Below, one piece after another: positions 17,808-25,390 of a DNA stretch of 42,274 nt. The notes under the pieces are model-generated. The model did not search any database, had not been told where the DNA came from, and saw only the letters and a program-made list of their open reading frames with translations. Origin of the DNA: Bacteroidales bacterium (lineage in GTDB: Bacteria > Bacteroidota > Bacteroidia > Bacteroidales > VadinHA17). Position numbers and translations under genes: made by a program. Positions within the stretch are counted from its first letter, which is position 1; the number at the start of each line of letters is the position of its first letter. The stretch covers positions 1 through 42,274 of the forward strand of contig JANYJP010000019.1 in NCBI GenBank assembly GCA_025358455.1, given 5' to 3'.

Positions 17808-19831
17808 ATATCGGTAGCTTTTCTTACAGGTTCTCTTTTAAATACAAGTCCTGTTCTGGCTGGCAGATAAAGATAAAGGTATAAAGGAGCATTTATAATG
17901 TTCCTTTCTCCTTTTTTAATAGAGAGGTAAACCCTGGTCCTGTCAATTCTGTTATAACCACCAAAAACCTGATCATCAGTATCCAGAACAATTCTGAACC
18001 TTCCCGTTACAGGAATTCCATAATCGGTGAATGATAGATTAGGATGAAAGTTTAGCACAAACAATAAGTCACCTCTCATAAAAGCTACCACTTTATCAGA
18101 ATTATTCTCATATATTCTGTTAACCTGGAGATTATTGAGAAATCCAAAATCCTGCTGAAGTTTAACCATGTTCCTGTCAAATTCCGCAAGGCTGTAATAT
18201 TTAAGATCTTTATTTTGGGCAAGGTTCCACTGGCGTCGGGCATATTTATAACTCCAGTTGTTTCCTTCCCTGGGGAAATCTATCCATTCCGGGTGACCGA
18301 ATTCATTGCCCATAAAATTAAGATATCCTCCTCCTGAAGTACTGAAAGTAATAAGCCTGATCATTTTATGGAGGGCAATTCCCCTGTCGATGGTAAGAGT
18401 ATGTATGGTTTTATCCATCCCGGAATACATCTCTGCATCTATCATTCTAAAAATCAAAGTTTTATCTCCTACCAGAGCCTGGTCGTGCGATTCACAGTAC
18501 GAAATTATCTTCTCCTCAGGCCGGCGCTGAGTCAGCTCATGCATAAGCTTTCCCATATCCCAGTTTTCATCAATAGTCTCTTTTACCAGTTTTATCCAGA
18601 AATCAGGCACTCCCATTGATAACCTGAAATCAAAACCATATCCTTTTATATCAGTCCCGGCTGCTATGCCTGGCATTCCGCTCATCTCTTCAGCAATAGT
18701 AATAGCACCCGGTTTGAAATTATGGATCAGTTTATTAGCCAGGTAAAGATAGATCAGGGCATCTTCATCCTGATTGCCGTCAAAGTATTCGTGATATGAA
18801 GTAAAATTCTTTTCAAGGCCATGATCATAGTAGATCATGCTGGTAATTCCGTCAAACCTGAATCCGTCAAATTTATATTCTTCAAGCCAGTAGCGGCAAT
18901 TAGAGAGAAGAAAATGGATCACATTATCCTTTCCATAGTCAAAACACAATGAATCCCAGGCCCGGTGAAATCGTCTTTCATTTGAATGGAAATACTGGCC
19001 CGGTGATCCGTCAAACAGACCAAGACCTTCATTTACATTTTTAACAGAATGTGAATGAACAAGGTCCATAATTACCCTTAAGCCTGATAGATGAGCCGTA
19101 TCAACCAGTTCTTTAAGATCATCGGGTGTTCCGAACCGGGAGGATGCAGCAAAAAAACTTGAAACATGGTAGCCAAACGAACCGTAAAACGGATGCTCCT
19201 GGATGGCCATAAGCTGGATTGTATTATATCCTGATTTTTTGATTATTGGAATGACCTTTTTCGTGAATTCCCGGTATGTTCCTGTTTTCTCTTCCTGAGT
19301 AGCCATCCCGATGTGAGCTTCATAAATAACCGGTGCGAATTTTTCTTCAGAAAGAAGAGTGTCGCTCCATTTATATTGATGTTCAGGGTACCAGACCTGA
19401 GAACTGAATATTTTGGTCTTATCATCCTGCACAACCCTGTTGGAATATGACGGGATACGCTCCCCTTTTCCACCATCCCAATGAACTGACAATTTGAAAA
19501 GGTCATCATGTTTCAGAGCATCGTGAGGCAGCCGGAGCTCCCAGTCACCATTAGGATTAACCCTTTGCATCCTGAATTCTTCTTTTTCATTCCATCCTGT
19601 AAAATTACCTGTAACAAAAATGTTGGTTGCATTTGGTGCCCATTCTCTAAATATCCAGATTTCATCGGTATGGTGCAAACCATAGTAATGATGTCCCATG
19701 GCAAAATCCGAAAGGGATCCGTTTCCAATTAACTGATTTTCCTTTGAAAGACACTTCCCGATACGTTTTTCTATGATACCTTCAAAAGGTTTCAGCCATG
19801 AATCAGATATATAGAAACCGGCAGGTGGCAT
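17804..19831 (-). CDS. glgB: 1,4-alpha-glucan branching enzyme, eukaryote-type GH13_8
   Basis: A cytoplasmic enzyme of 675 residues that introduces alpha-1,6 branches. A CBM48 domain covers about 45-150 (WIFREWAPNATNIFVTGNFTGW), then the GH13 barrel: RVIMDLVHSHS, DGFRFDGITSM with nucleophile D327, AEEMSG with acid/base E381, and ESHDQ with D450. A C-terminal beta domain closes the protein. The short N terminus and the motif YLNFMGNEFGHPEWIDFPR place it with the plant/animal-like subfamily 8, not the classical bacterial subfamily 9. It faces the glycogen operon and overlaps its last gene by four bases. Its 5' end is divergent from the second GT4 cluster. Confidence 0.92.
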   Translation of the reverse strand: MPPAGFYISDSWLKPFEGIIEKRIGKCLSKENQLIGNGSLSDFAMGHHYYGLHHTDEIWIFREWAPNATNIFVTGNFTGWNEKEEFRMQRVNPNGDWELRLPHDALKHDDLFKLSVHWDGGKGERIPSYSNRVVQDDKTKIFSSQVWYPEHQYKWSDTLLSEEKFAPVIYEAHIGMATQEEKTGTYREFTKKVIPIIKKSGYNTIQLMAIQEHPFYGSFGYHVSSFFAASSRFGTPDDLKELVDTAHLSGLRVIMDLVHSHSVKNVNEGLGLFDGSPGQYFHSNERRFHRAWDSLCFDYGKDNVIHFLLSNCRYWLEEYKFDGFRFDGITSMIYYDHGLEKNFTSYHEYFDGNQDEDALIYLYLANKLIHNFKPGAITIAEEMSGMPGIAAGTDIKGYGFDFRLSMGVPDFWIKLVKETIDENWDMGKLMHELTQRRPEEKIISYCESHDQALVGDKTLIFRMIDAEMYSGMDKTIHTLTIDRGIALHKMIRLITFSTSGGGYLNFMGNEFGHPEWIDFPREGNNWSYKYARRQWNLAQNKDLKYYSLAEFDRNMVKLQQDFGFLNNLQVNRIYENNSDKVVAFMRGDLLFVLNFHPNLSFTDYGIPVTGRFRIVLDTDDQVFGGYNRIDRTRVYLSIKKGERNIINAPLYLYLYLPARTGLVFKREPVRKATDI

Positions 19832-19978
19832 ATGTCTTGTTTAATAGGGAATCTTTTTATAAAAGTACGAAATCTAATTCATTTATATAGTCATCTTCCT
19901 GACTACTGGTAATAAGTTTAGGATTTTAACTATCTTTAAATTTCTATAATCATATTCTGGTTAATTTAAAATCAAAAT

Positions 19979-22222
19979 ATGTCTGTAATGAAACTTGCAT
20001 ATATCGGAACATATCCTCCACGGGAATGTGGTATTGGCGCATTTACCAGAAATCTTTTTGACTCAATGGTTAACAATGATGAAGGGAGTAAAGATCCGAT
20101 CGAAGGATTTGTTGTAGCTATGAATGATCATGAGCAAACCTATAATTATCCTGAAGAAGTAAAACTGACAATAAGGCAAGAGCATCAAAGAGATTATTTA
20201 TCGGCAGTAAAATTTATAAATCTCAGCGGAGTTGACCTTTGCATACTCGAACATGAATTTGGTATATTTGGCGGACAAAATGGGATACATATTCTTTCTT
20301 TGCTTCACCGGCTTGAAATTCCTTTTATCGTTACCCTTCACACAATATTAAAAACGCCCTCCTATAACGAAAAAGCTGTATTGGCAGAGATATGTAAACT
20401 GGCTAATAAAATAGTAGTAATGAGCCATATAGGTATTGAGTTTCTTACTACTATCTATAATGTGGATAAAAAGAAAATTGTATATATTGAGCATGGAGTA
20501 CCGGATATTCAGTTTGACCATTTCCAATCTAAAAAAGAGTTCAATCTCGAAAATAAGAAAGTCTTGCTTACTTTTGGTTTTATTGGCCGGAATAAAGGGA
20601 TTGAAACAGTAATAAATGCATTACCGAAAGTTATTGAAAAGCATCCTGAGGTTTTATATATGATTTTGGGAAAAACGCATCCCAATGTTCTTCGTTATTC
20701 AGGAGAAGAATACCGGAATTATCTACAACATTTAGTAAAAAGGCTTAAGCTGAACAATCATGTTATTTTTCTGAATGAGTATATTTCTCAAAAAGAATTG
20801 TTTAAGTATTTGTCGGCGTCTGATATTTATGTTACACCCTATCTGAATGAAACCCAGATTACAAGCGGTACCCTTTCCTACGCGGTGGGTGCGGGTTCGG
20901 CTGTTGTTTCAACACCTTACTGGCATGCCACAGAGTTATTGGCTGATGGGCGGGGAAGGCTTTTTAACTTCAATGATTCAGAAGGGCTTTCAAATATTTT
21001 AATGGAATTACTTGATAAGCCGGATGAATTGAAAATGCTTCGTAAAAAGGCATATAATTATGGTAGAAAAATAACATGGCCCAAGACCGGACAAAAATAT
21101 ATTGCAATCGTTAATAAAATTCTGGCCGGGAAACCGGTATCCTTTACAAAAAAAGAAACTGTTCTTGATCCGCTTATTTTGCCTCCGTTTTCACTTTCTC
21201 ATATTAAACGGTTGACAGATGATACCGGTATAATCCAACATGCAAATTTTGGTATTCCAAATTTAAAAGAAGGCTACTGCCTGGATGATAATGCGCGGGC
21301 TTTACTTATGGTACTGATGGCATACAGGCAAAAAAAGGATTCTCTTGCACTTGACTTATCTCCGATCTATTTAAGCTATATCAACTATATGCAAAATAAG
21401 GATGGGACATTCAGGAATTTTCTCAGTTTCAACCGTAATTTTCTTGATGAGGTGGGTTCAGAAGATTCTTTTGGAAGAACCATATGGGCGCTCGGGTACC
21501 TGATAGGGAATGCTCCTAATGATGCCTATTATCAAACTGGCAGATCTATTTTCTTTAATGCCTCGCCAAATTTTGAAAAACTTCAATCTATCAGGGGTAT
21601 TGCTAATACAATGGTTGGTATAAGTTATTATCTCGGGAGTAATTCGTCTGATGACTCCATGATTGAAAAATTAAGGAATCTTTCCTATAAGTTAGTTAAA
21701 CATTATGAAGAAAACAATTCCCCTGACTGGAAATGGTTTGAACCCTTGTTAGCTTATGATAATGGAATGTTACCCCTTGCTCTTTTACATTCGGCAGATT
21801 TACTCAGGGATAGCAAAATAACTGAGACCGCGCTGGAAACCATGAATTTCCTGTCAGAGATTACACTAAAAGATGGTTATTTTTCAGCCATTGGTAATGA
21901 AAAATGGTATAAAAAAGGAGGTGCGCGTTCCATGTTCGCCCAGCAGCCTGTGGATGCCCTTGCTATGGTATTAATGTATGATCAGGCTTTCCATTTAACA
22001 AAAGATAAAGAATATCTTACTAAATTGTTTACTTGCTTCATGTGGTTCCTGGGAGAAAATGATCTTGGGATGAATTTGTTCGATTTTGAAACTAAAGGCT
22101 GCTGTGATGGCTTTGAAAGTTATGGGGTAAATCGAAACCAGGGCGCCGAAAGTTCAATTGCCTATTTGATTTCTCATTTAACAGTTCTAAAAGCATTTGA
22201 AGAACTGGAGAAAATAAATTAG
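19979..22222 (+). CDS. GT4 glycosyltransferase fused to an (alpha/alpha)6-type domain
   Basis: A protein of 747 residues in two parts. About 4-385 is a GT-B GT4 transferase beginning MKLAYIGTYPPRECGIGAFTRNL, with TFGFIGRNKGIETVINAL and VTPYLNETQITSGTLSYAVG in the donor domain; the usual E-x7-E reads NETQITSGT, an atypical version. About 400-745 is a helical domain with EGYCLDDNARALLMVLMAY, SFGRTIWALGYL and GARSMFAQQPVDALAMVL, which resembles (alpha/alpha)6 toroid glycan-active enzymes. I do not know the acceptor. No signal peptide is seen. It converges on the GH130/PIG-L/GT4/GH100-like operon, and a near-perfect hairpin lies just past its stop. An internal ATG at codon 4 is an alternative start. 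Confidence 0.78.
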   Translation: MSVMKLAYIGTYPPRECGIGAFTRNLFDSMVNNDEGSKDPIEGFVVAMNDHEQTYNYPEEVKLTIRQEHQRDYLSAVKFINLSGVDLCILEHEFGIFGGQNGIHILSLLHRLEIPFIVTLHTILKTPSYNEKAVLAEICKLANKIVVMSHIGIEFLTTIYNVDKKKIVYIEHGVPDIQFDHFQSKKEFNLENKKVLLTFGFIGRNKGIETVINALPKVIEKHPEVLYMILGKTHPNVLRYSGEEYRNYLQHLVKRLKLNNHVIFLNEYISQKELFKYLSASDIYVTPYLNETQITSGTLSYAVGAGSAVVSTPYWHATELLADGRGRLFNFNDSEGLSNILMELLDKPDELKMLRKKAYNYGRKITWPKTGQKYIAIVNKILAGKPVSFTKKETVLDPLILPPFSLSHIKRLTDDTGIIQHANFGIPNLKEGYCLDDNARALLMVLMAYRQKKDSLALDLSPIYLSYINYMQNKDGTFRNFLSFNRNFLDEVGSEDSFGRTIWALGYLIGNAPNDAYYQTGRSIFFNASPNFEKLQSIRGIANTMVGISYYLGSNSSDDSMIEKLRNLSYKLVKHYEENNSPDWKWFEPLLAYDNGMLPLALLHSADLLRDSKITETALETMNFLSEITLKDGYFSAIGNEKWYKKGGARSMFAQQPVDALAMVLMYDQAFHLTKDKEYLTKLFTCFMWFLGENDLGMNLFDFETKGCCDGFESYGVNRNQGAESSIAYLISHLTVLKAFEELEKIN

Positions 22223-22239
22223 CGCTAGTCTTTGAGTCA

Positions 22240-22261
22240 GAAGCGCTGGCAAAAGCGCTTC
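22240..22261 (+). terminator. Hairpin between convergent glycan genes
   Basis: GAAGCGCT (22240-22247) and AGCGCTTC (22254-22261) form a perfect 8-bp GC-rich stem with a 6-base loop, 18 bases after the GT4 fusion stop. Only a short CTTT follows on the plus strand and no T run on the minus strand, so it may be a transcript-end stabiliser more than a classic intrinsic terminator. Confidence 0.5.
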
Positions 22262-22292
22262 CTTTCTAGTGCAAGTTCTAATTTGATTTCTA

Positions 22293-23471
22293 TTATTTTG
22301 GACAATTTCGAATTTCATCAAAGAAGGGAGTTCTTTTTTCTTCAACGCATTTTGCAGCGTATAGGTAAAGCGCGGCGGACCAGGTTTGCCAGTCCTGCCC
22401 CATTGGTTTACCATTTTGGGCTTTCAGCCATTCATTAAAACCAAAATCAATGTTTCCGGTACTTGAAGTTTTTATAATACGGGTAAGTGCCATGAGCTTT
22501 TCCCTGGCGAGCTTGTACCTTTTAGCAGCGACTAAGGCTGCCACGTAAAGCCCGCATATAAAGGGCCATATACCTCCATTATGGTAGTCGCCGGTTTTGT
22601 TAAATATTTCATATCGAGGTAGCCAGTCGGGATCTTCAGGTTTAATAAAGGGGAAGAAATTAGGTGGCAGGTCAACTGTCAATTCTCCTCTTTTTCTCAT
22701 TTCTGCGCATTCCTTTTCGATCCAGGAAATCATTTTCTTTGCCCGTGAGGACGATGCTATTCCGGAGAGAATGGCAAGACTATTACCGAGCAGGTCGAAT
22801 CGTTCGCTGCTATAAATTTTATATGACCAGAATGCAAAGTACGCTTTATGTTTTATAGTGAATCCTTCTAATACATTACGGGGCTGAACTCCTCCAGTGA
22901 TTTTGAATTTCCTCATCTCTTTGAGCATCATATCCGCTTTTCCATTTTGATCAAAGAGACGGAGGTAACTATATACTATCGTATTGACATAAAGGCCATA
23001 GCCGGTTACCCATTGTTCATCGCGCCAATCGCTTGTTGGCTGTTGGGCAACGAGGTTCCGGTCTGAGGGGCTTTGATACTCCATCCATGTCAGCGCTTTT
23101 TCAACAGCTTCACCAAGAAAGTCCGATTCACCCGATACTTTTCTGAAAATGCCAACGCCCAGCAAAAATAAAGGAGTAGCATCGCTTGATCCACGATCTT
23201 CTTTGTCGTGTACCAACGAAGGTATATGACCTCGTTCAGTCTGATTTTTTGCCAGCGTTTCCAGGACCCTCCGGATGCTCTCTTTTAATTTCTGATTCTC
23301 AGATACGCCAATTCCCAGTACAGAAAACATTAAGTCTCTTGTATAAGGTTCCGGATATCCCCAGCCTGCTGTACGAGGGAGCTTGAGGTATGGACCGTGG
23401 GCATTATTAATCAACACTTCAATAGCTGCCTTTTTTGCCTTTTCTATATCATGCCAGTTTATAGTTTCCAT
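22293..23471 (-). CDS. GH100-like (alpha/alpha)6 glycosidase (neutral invertase/debranching-like)
   Basis: A cytoplasmic protein of 392 residues with the look of (alpha/alpha)6 glycosidases. Signatures are WGYPEPYTRDLMFSVLG, SSDATPLFLLGVG, DWRDEQWVTGYGLYVN, DYHNGGIWPFICGLYVAAL, and QDWQTWSAALYLYA at the C terminus. The YHNGGIWP and QTWS segments recall plant-type alkaline/neutral invertases (GH100), and the SSDATPLF segment recalls debranching enzymes. The substrate is uncertain: sucrose-like disaccharides or a product-specific glycoside are possible. It is the last gene of the leftward operon, 57 bases after the GT4. No signal peptide is present, so the substrate is intracellular. Confidence 0.62.
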   Translation of the reverse strand: METINWHDIEKAKKAAIEVLINNAHGPYLKLPRTAGWGYPEPYTRDLMFSVLGIGVSENQKLKESIRRVLETLAKNQTERGHIPSLVHDKEDRGSSDATPLFLLGVGIFRKVSGESDFLGEAVEKALTWMEYQSPSDRNLVAQQPTSDWRDEQWVTGYGLYVNTIVYSYLRLFDQNGKADMMLKEMRKFKITGGVQPRNVLEGFTIKHKAYFAFWSYKIYSSERFDLLGNSLAILSGIASSSRAKKMISWIEKECAEMRKRGELTVDLPPNFFPFIKPEDPDWLPRYEIFNKTGDYHNGGIWPFICGLYVAALVAAKRYKLAREKLMALTRIIKTSSTGNIDFGFNEWLKAQNGKPMGQDWQTWSAALYLYAAKCVEEKRTPFFDEIRNCPK

Positions 23472-23501
23472 GGTTTTAATTTGGAAATTTTAAATAAATT
23501 A

Positions 23502-23530
23502 AATAATTCGTATTTCCTCATTTTCAAATT
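23502..23530. repeat. Intergenic 29-base direct repeat, copy 1
   Basis: This stretch matches 24719-24747 at 25 of 29 positions and shares the 12-base end CATTTTCAAATT. It sits at the 3' edge of the GT4 gene and touches its stop codon. The second copy sits at the 3' edge of the PIG-L gene, so both copies lie downstream of a gene in the same operon. Confidence 0.55.
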
Positions 23531-24671
23531 ATCTTATTCCCAATCTCTCGTTTATAATCTGAACAAAACGTTTTGCGACAACACGATAGTCGAAATACTT
23601 AACTACACGTTTTCTAGCTGTTTTGCCCATTTTTTCGCGTAATTCCGAGTTAGTCATAAGTTCCATTAAATAGTTGGCAATATCATGAACACTTGCACGG
23701 TAATCCACTGTTCTGGGATCTTTAAACACCACCCTGTGTTGGTCTTCGAAGCCCGATTCGTCACCAAGAATCACTTCATTAATGATAATTTTCTCTGCAA
23801 CATTTGCCAGGAATGCGGTTTTGCCATGAACAAGCGTATCGAGCATTCCCATAGCATTAATACCTATTACCGGTTTCCCACAAGCGCCTGCCTCCACTTG
23901 CGGCATTCCAAAACCTTCAAGGCGCGAAGGTGCAGCATATATATCGCAGGCGCCTATCAGATAAGGCATGAAATTACGTGAAATAATATTTGTTGCATAA
24001 GTAACATTTTTTTCGATGCCTAAGTGTGTTGCCAGTTCCAGATCGGCCAGATTCTGAAGTTTTGTCCGAGGTTGGGGCCAGACTTTACAAACATATTTCC
24101 AATCGGGTGCTTTAGTATCTATTATTGCAAGCGCCTGCATTACCTCCTGTGCACCTTTTGATGCAGCATCACCACCAACGGTCAGAATCATTAATTGATC
24201 AGGCGATATACCCAACGATTCGCGAACGGACAGAATTTTCGGGTCGTCTTTATTACAAGGAGCAAAAGCATCTGTATCACAGCCAACCGGTAGTACCTCA
24301 ATTATATCCTCATTTATCCCATCGCGAACATACATTTCCTTTACCCAATTTGATGTCACCAGAATTAGTGGAAGCGCATTGAGAACTTCCTGATAGTTTG
24401 CAATATAACCATCGGCGACTAGCCATGGAACAGGCTGAGCTCCATATCGTTGCGGATGAAGTACCAGATGCGGTGTATGCCCCCAATAACCTATACCAAC
24501 AACAACATCCGGCTCAAACCAACGGTAGTACCATTCCTTCTCCTGAGGTGAGTCGAAATTGACCGCATGGGCATCGATTCCCATTTGAATTAATCCCTTG
24601 TATAACAGATCTCCTTGTGTTGCAAGTCCTCCAGGCGATGCAGGGTAGTCATATAATACTAATACTTTCAT
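23529..24671 (-). CDS. GT4 glycosyltransferase of the second glycan cluster
   Basis: A GT-B enzyme of about 380 residues. I start it at the ATG ending at 24671 (MKVLVLYDYPASPGGLATQ), because that gives the usual first beta strand; an ATG 45 bases upstream would add 15 residues without family features. The N-terminal domain shows FEPDVVVGIGYWGHTP and LVTSNWVKEMYVRDGI; the donor domain has ILTVGGDAASKGAQEVMQAL and APSRLEGFGMPQVEAGACG, with an E-x7-E of EGFGMPQVE. Acceptor and donor are not readable from sequence. It lies 69 bases after the PIG-L deacetylase. GT4 plus PIG-L is the pairing seen in mycothiol, bacillithiol and GPI pathways, which suggests transfer of a GlcNAc-type sugar. Confidence 0.82.
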   Translation of the reverse strand: MKVLVLYDYPASPGGLATQGDLLYKGLIQMGIDAHAVNFDSPQEKEWYYRWFEPDVVVGIGYWGHTPHLVLHPQRYGAQPVPWLVADGYIANYQEVLNALPLILVTSNWVKEMYVRDGINEDIIEVLPVGCDTDAFAPCNKDDPKILSVRESLGISPDQLMILTVGGDAASKGAQEVMQALAIIDTKAPDWKYVCKVWPQPRTKLQNLADLELATHLGIEKNVTYATNIISRNFMPYLIGACDIYAAPSRLEGFGMPQVEAGACGKPVIGINAMGMLDTLVHGKTAFLANVAEKIIINEVILGDESGFEDQHRVVFKDPRTVDYRASVHDIANYLMELMTNSELREKMGKTARKRVVKYFDYRVVAKRFVQIINERLGIR

Positions 24672-24718
24672 AAATAAGTATTTTGAGAATGTGTTAATTT
24701 GAAGATTATAAATCAATT

Positions 24719-24747
24719 AATAATTTGAATTTTTTCATTTTCAAATT
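24719..24747. repeat. Intergenic 29-base direct repeat, copy 2, with internal inverted repeat
   Basis: The second copy of the 23502-23530 repeat. Within it AATTTGAA (24722-24729) and TTCAAATT (24740-24747) form a perfect 8-bp inverted repeat with a 10-base loop. The right arm overlaps the last codons and stop of the PIG-L gene. Further AATTTGAA-type and TTCAAATT-type octamers flank it. Confidence 0.55.
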
Positions 24748-25388
24748 TTCAGGTTTTCAAATTTTTTAAACCATTTTTGAGCGTCATACGAATCTGTAAA
24801 TTGCCAGAATGACTCAGCTTTGGGTGTAGTTATTGCTTCAAAACTGTTTTTTTCAAATCCATACGTTTCAGTAATTATGCTATATTTTTTCAGCCATGTA
24901 CGTTTTGCAAGGACTCTGTAAAAAGTAGCTGTTTCTATAGGCCTGGGATAATATTTCTTATCTCCATCCTCATAGGCAAAAGTCCAAAGTTCATTTGTAG
25001 ATATCTTACCTTCTTTCCAAAGTTTCATAACGGCTTTGCCGGTTTCTTCATGTCTGATATGTCTTGTATATTCACCGTTGGGATTATGCGAAATAATCAG
25101 GTCGAAATGTTTGGAAGGCAACAACTTCAGTATTGCATGCTCCAGTTCATTTTCATCGAGAGGCTTTTGTCCGGGGCTGTCGTCCAAATCGCCCATTATA
25201 CCCTCAGACCCTAACTTTTGTAATGTTTTTAAGAACTTTGGAGCACGATCGCTATCGCTTCCTCTGCAAAGGCAAACGATAAACCATTGCCATGACTGAT
25301 GGCTAAGGATGGTTCCACCGGCCCATAATGTTTCGTCATCGGGGTGAGCTACTATTACGGCAACTGTCTTCGAATATTTTTTATTCAC
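24741..25388 (-). CDS. PIG-L-family zinc N-deacetylase
   Basis: A cytoplasmic deacetylase of 215 residues. The first zinc motif AHPDDE has H15, D17-D18 and E19; the second lies in SHNPNGEYTRHIRHEETG, giving the H-x-x-H of the family. PIG-L enzymes remove acetyl groups from N-acetylglucosamine-type sugars in GPI anchors, mycothiol and bacillithiol, and from some antibiotics. It begins two bases after the GH130 gene, so the two are very likely co-translated, and a GT4 follows. No bshA- or bshC-like gene is seen beside it, so I do not call it BshB. The likely substrate is the product of one of the neighbouring GT4 enzymes. Confidence 0.85.
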   Translation of the reverse strand: MNKKYSKTVAVIVAHPDDETLWAGGTILSHQSWQWFIVCLCRGSDSDRAPKFLKTLQKLGSEGIMGDLDDSPGQKPLDENELEHAILKLLPSKHFDLIISHNPNGEYTRHIRHEETGKAVMKLWKEGKISTNELWTFAYEDGDKKYYPRPIETATFYRVLAKRTWLKKYSIITETYGFEKNSFEAITTPKAESFWQFTDSYDAQKWFKKFENLKI

Positions 25389-25390
25389 TG

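Noticed and set aside
22240-22261. Reading the AGCGCT repeats as a regulator operator.
   Set aside because: The repeats form a simple hairpin between convergent genes, better explained as a transcript-end structure.
24741-25388. Calling the PIG-L deacetylase BshB of bacillithiol synthesis.
   Set aside because: No BshA-like malate GT4 or BshC is recognisable beside it, and the GH130 and GH100-like neighbours do not fit that pathway.
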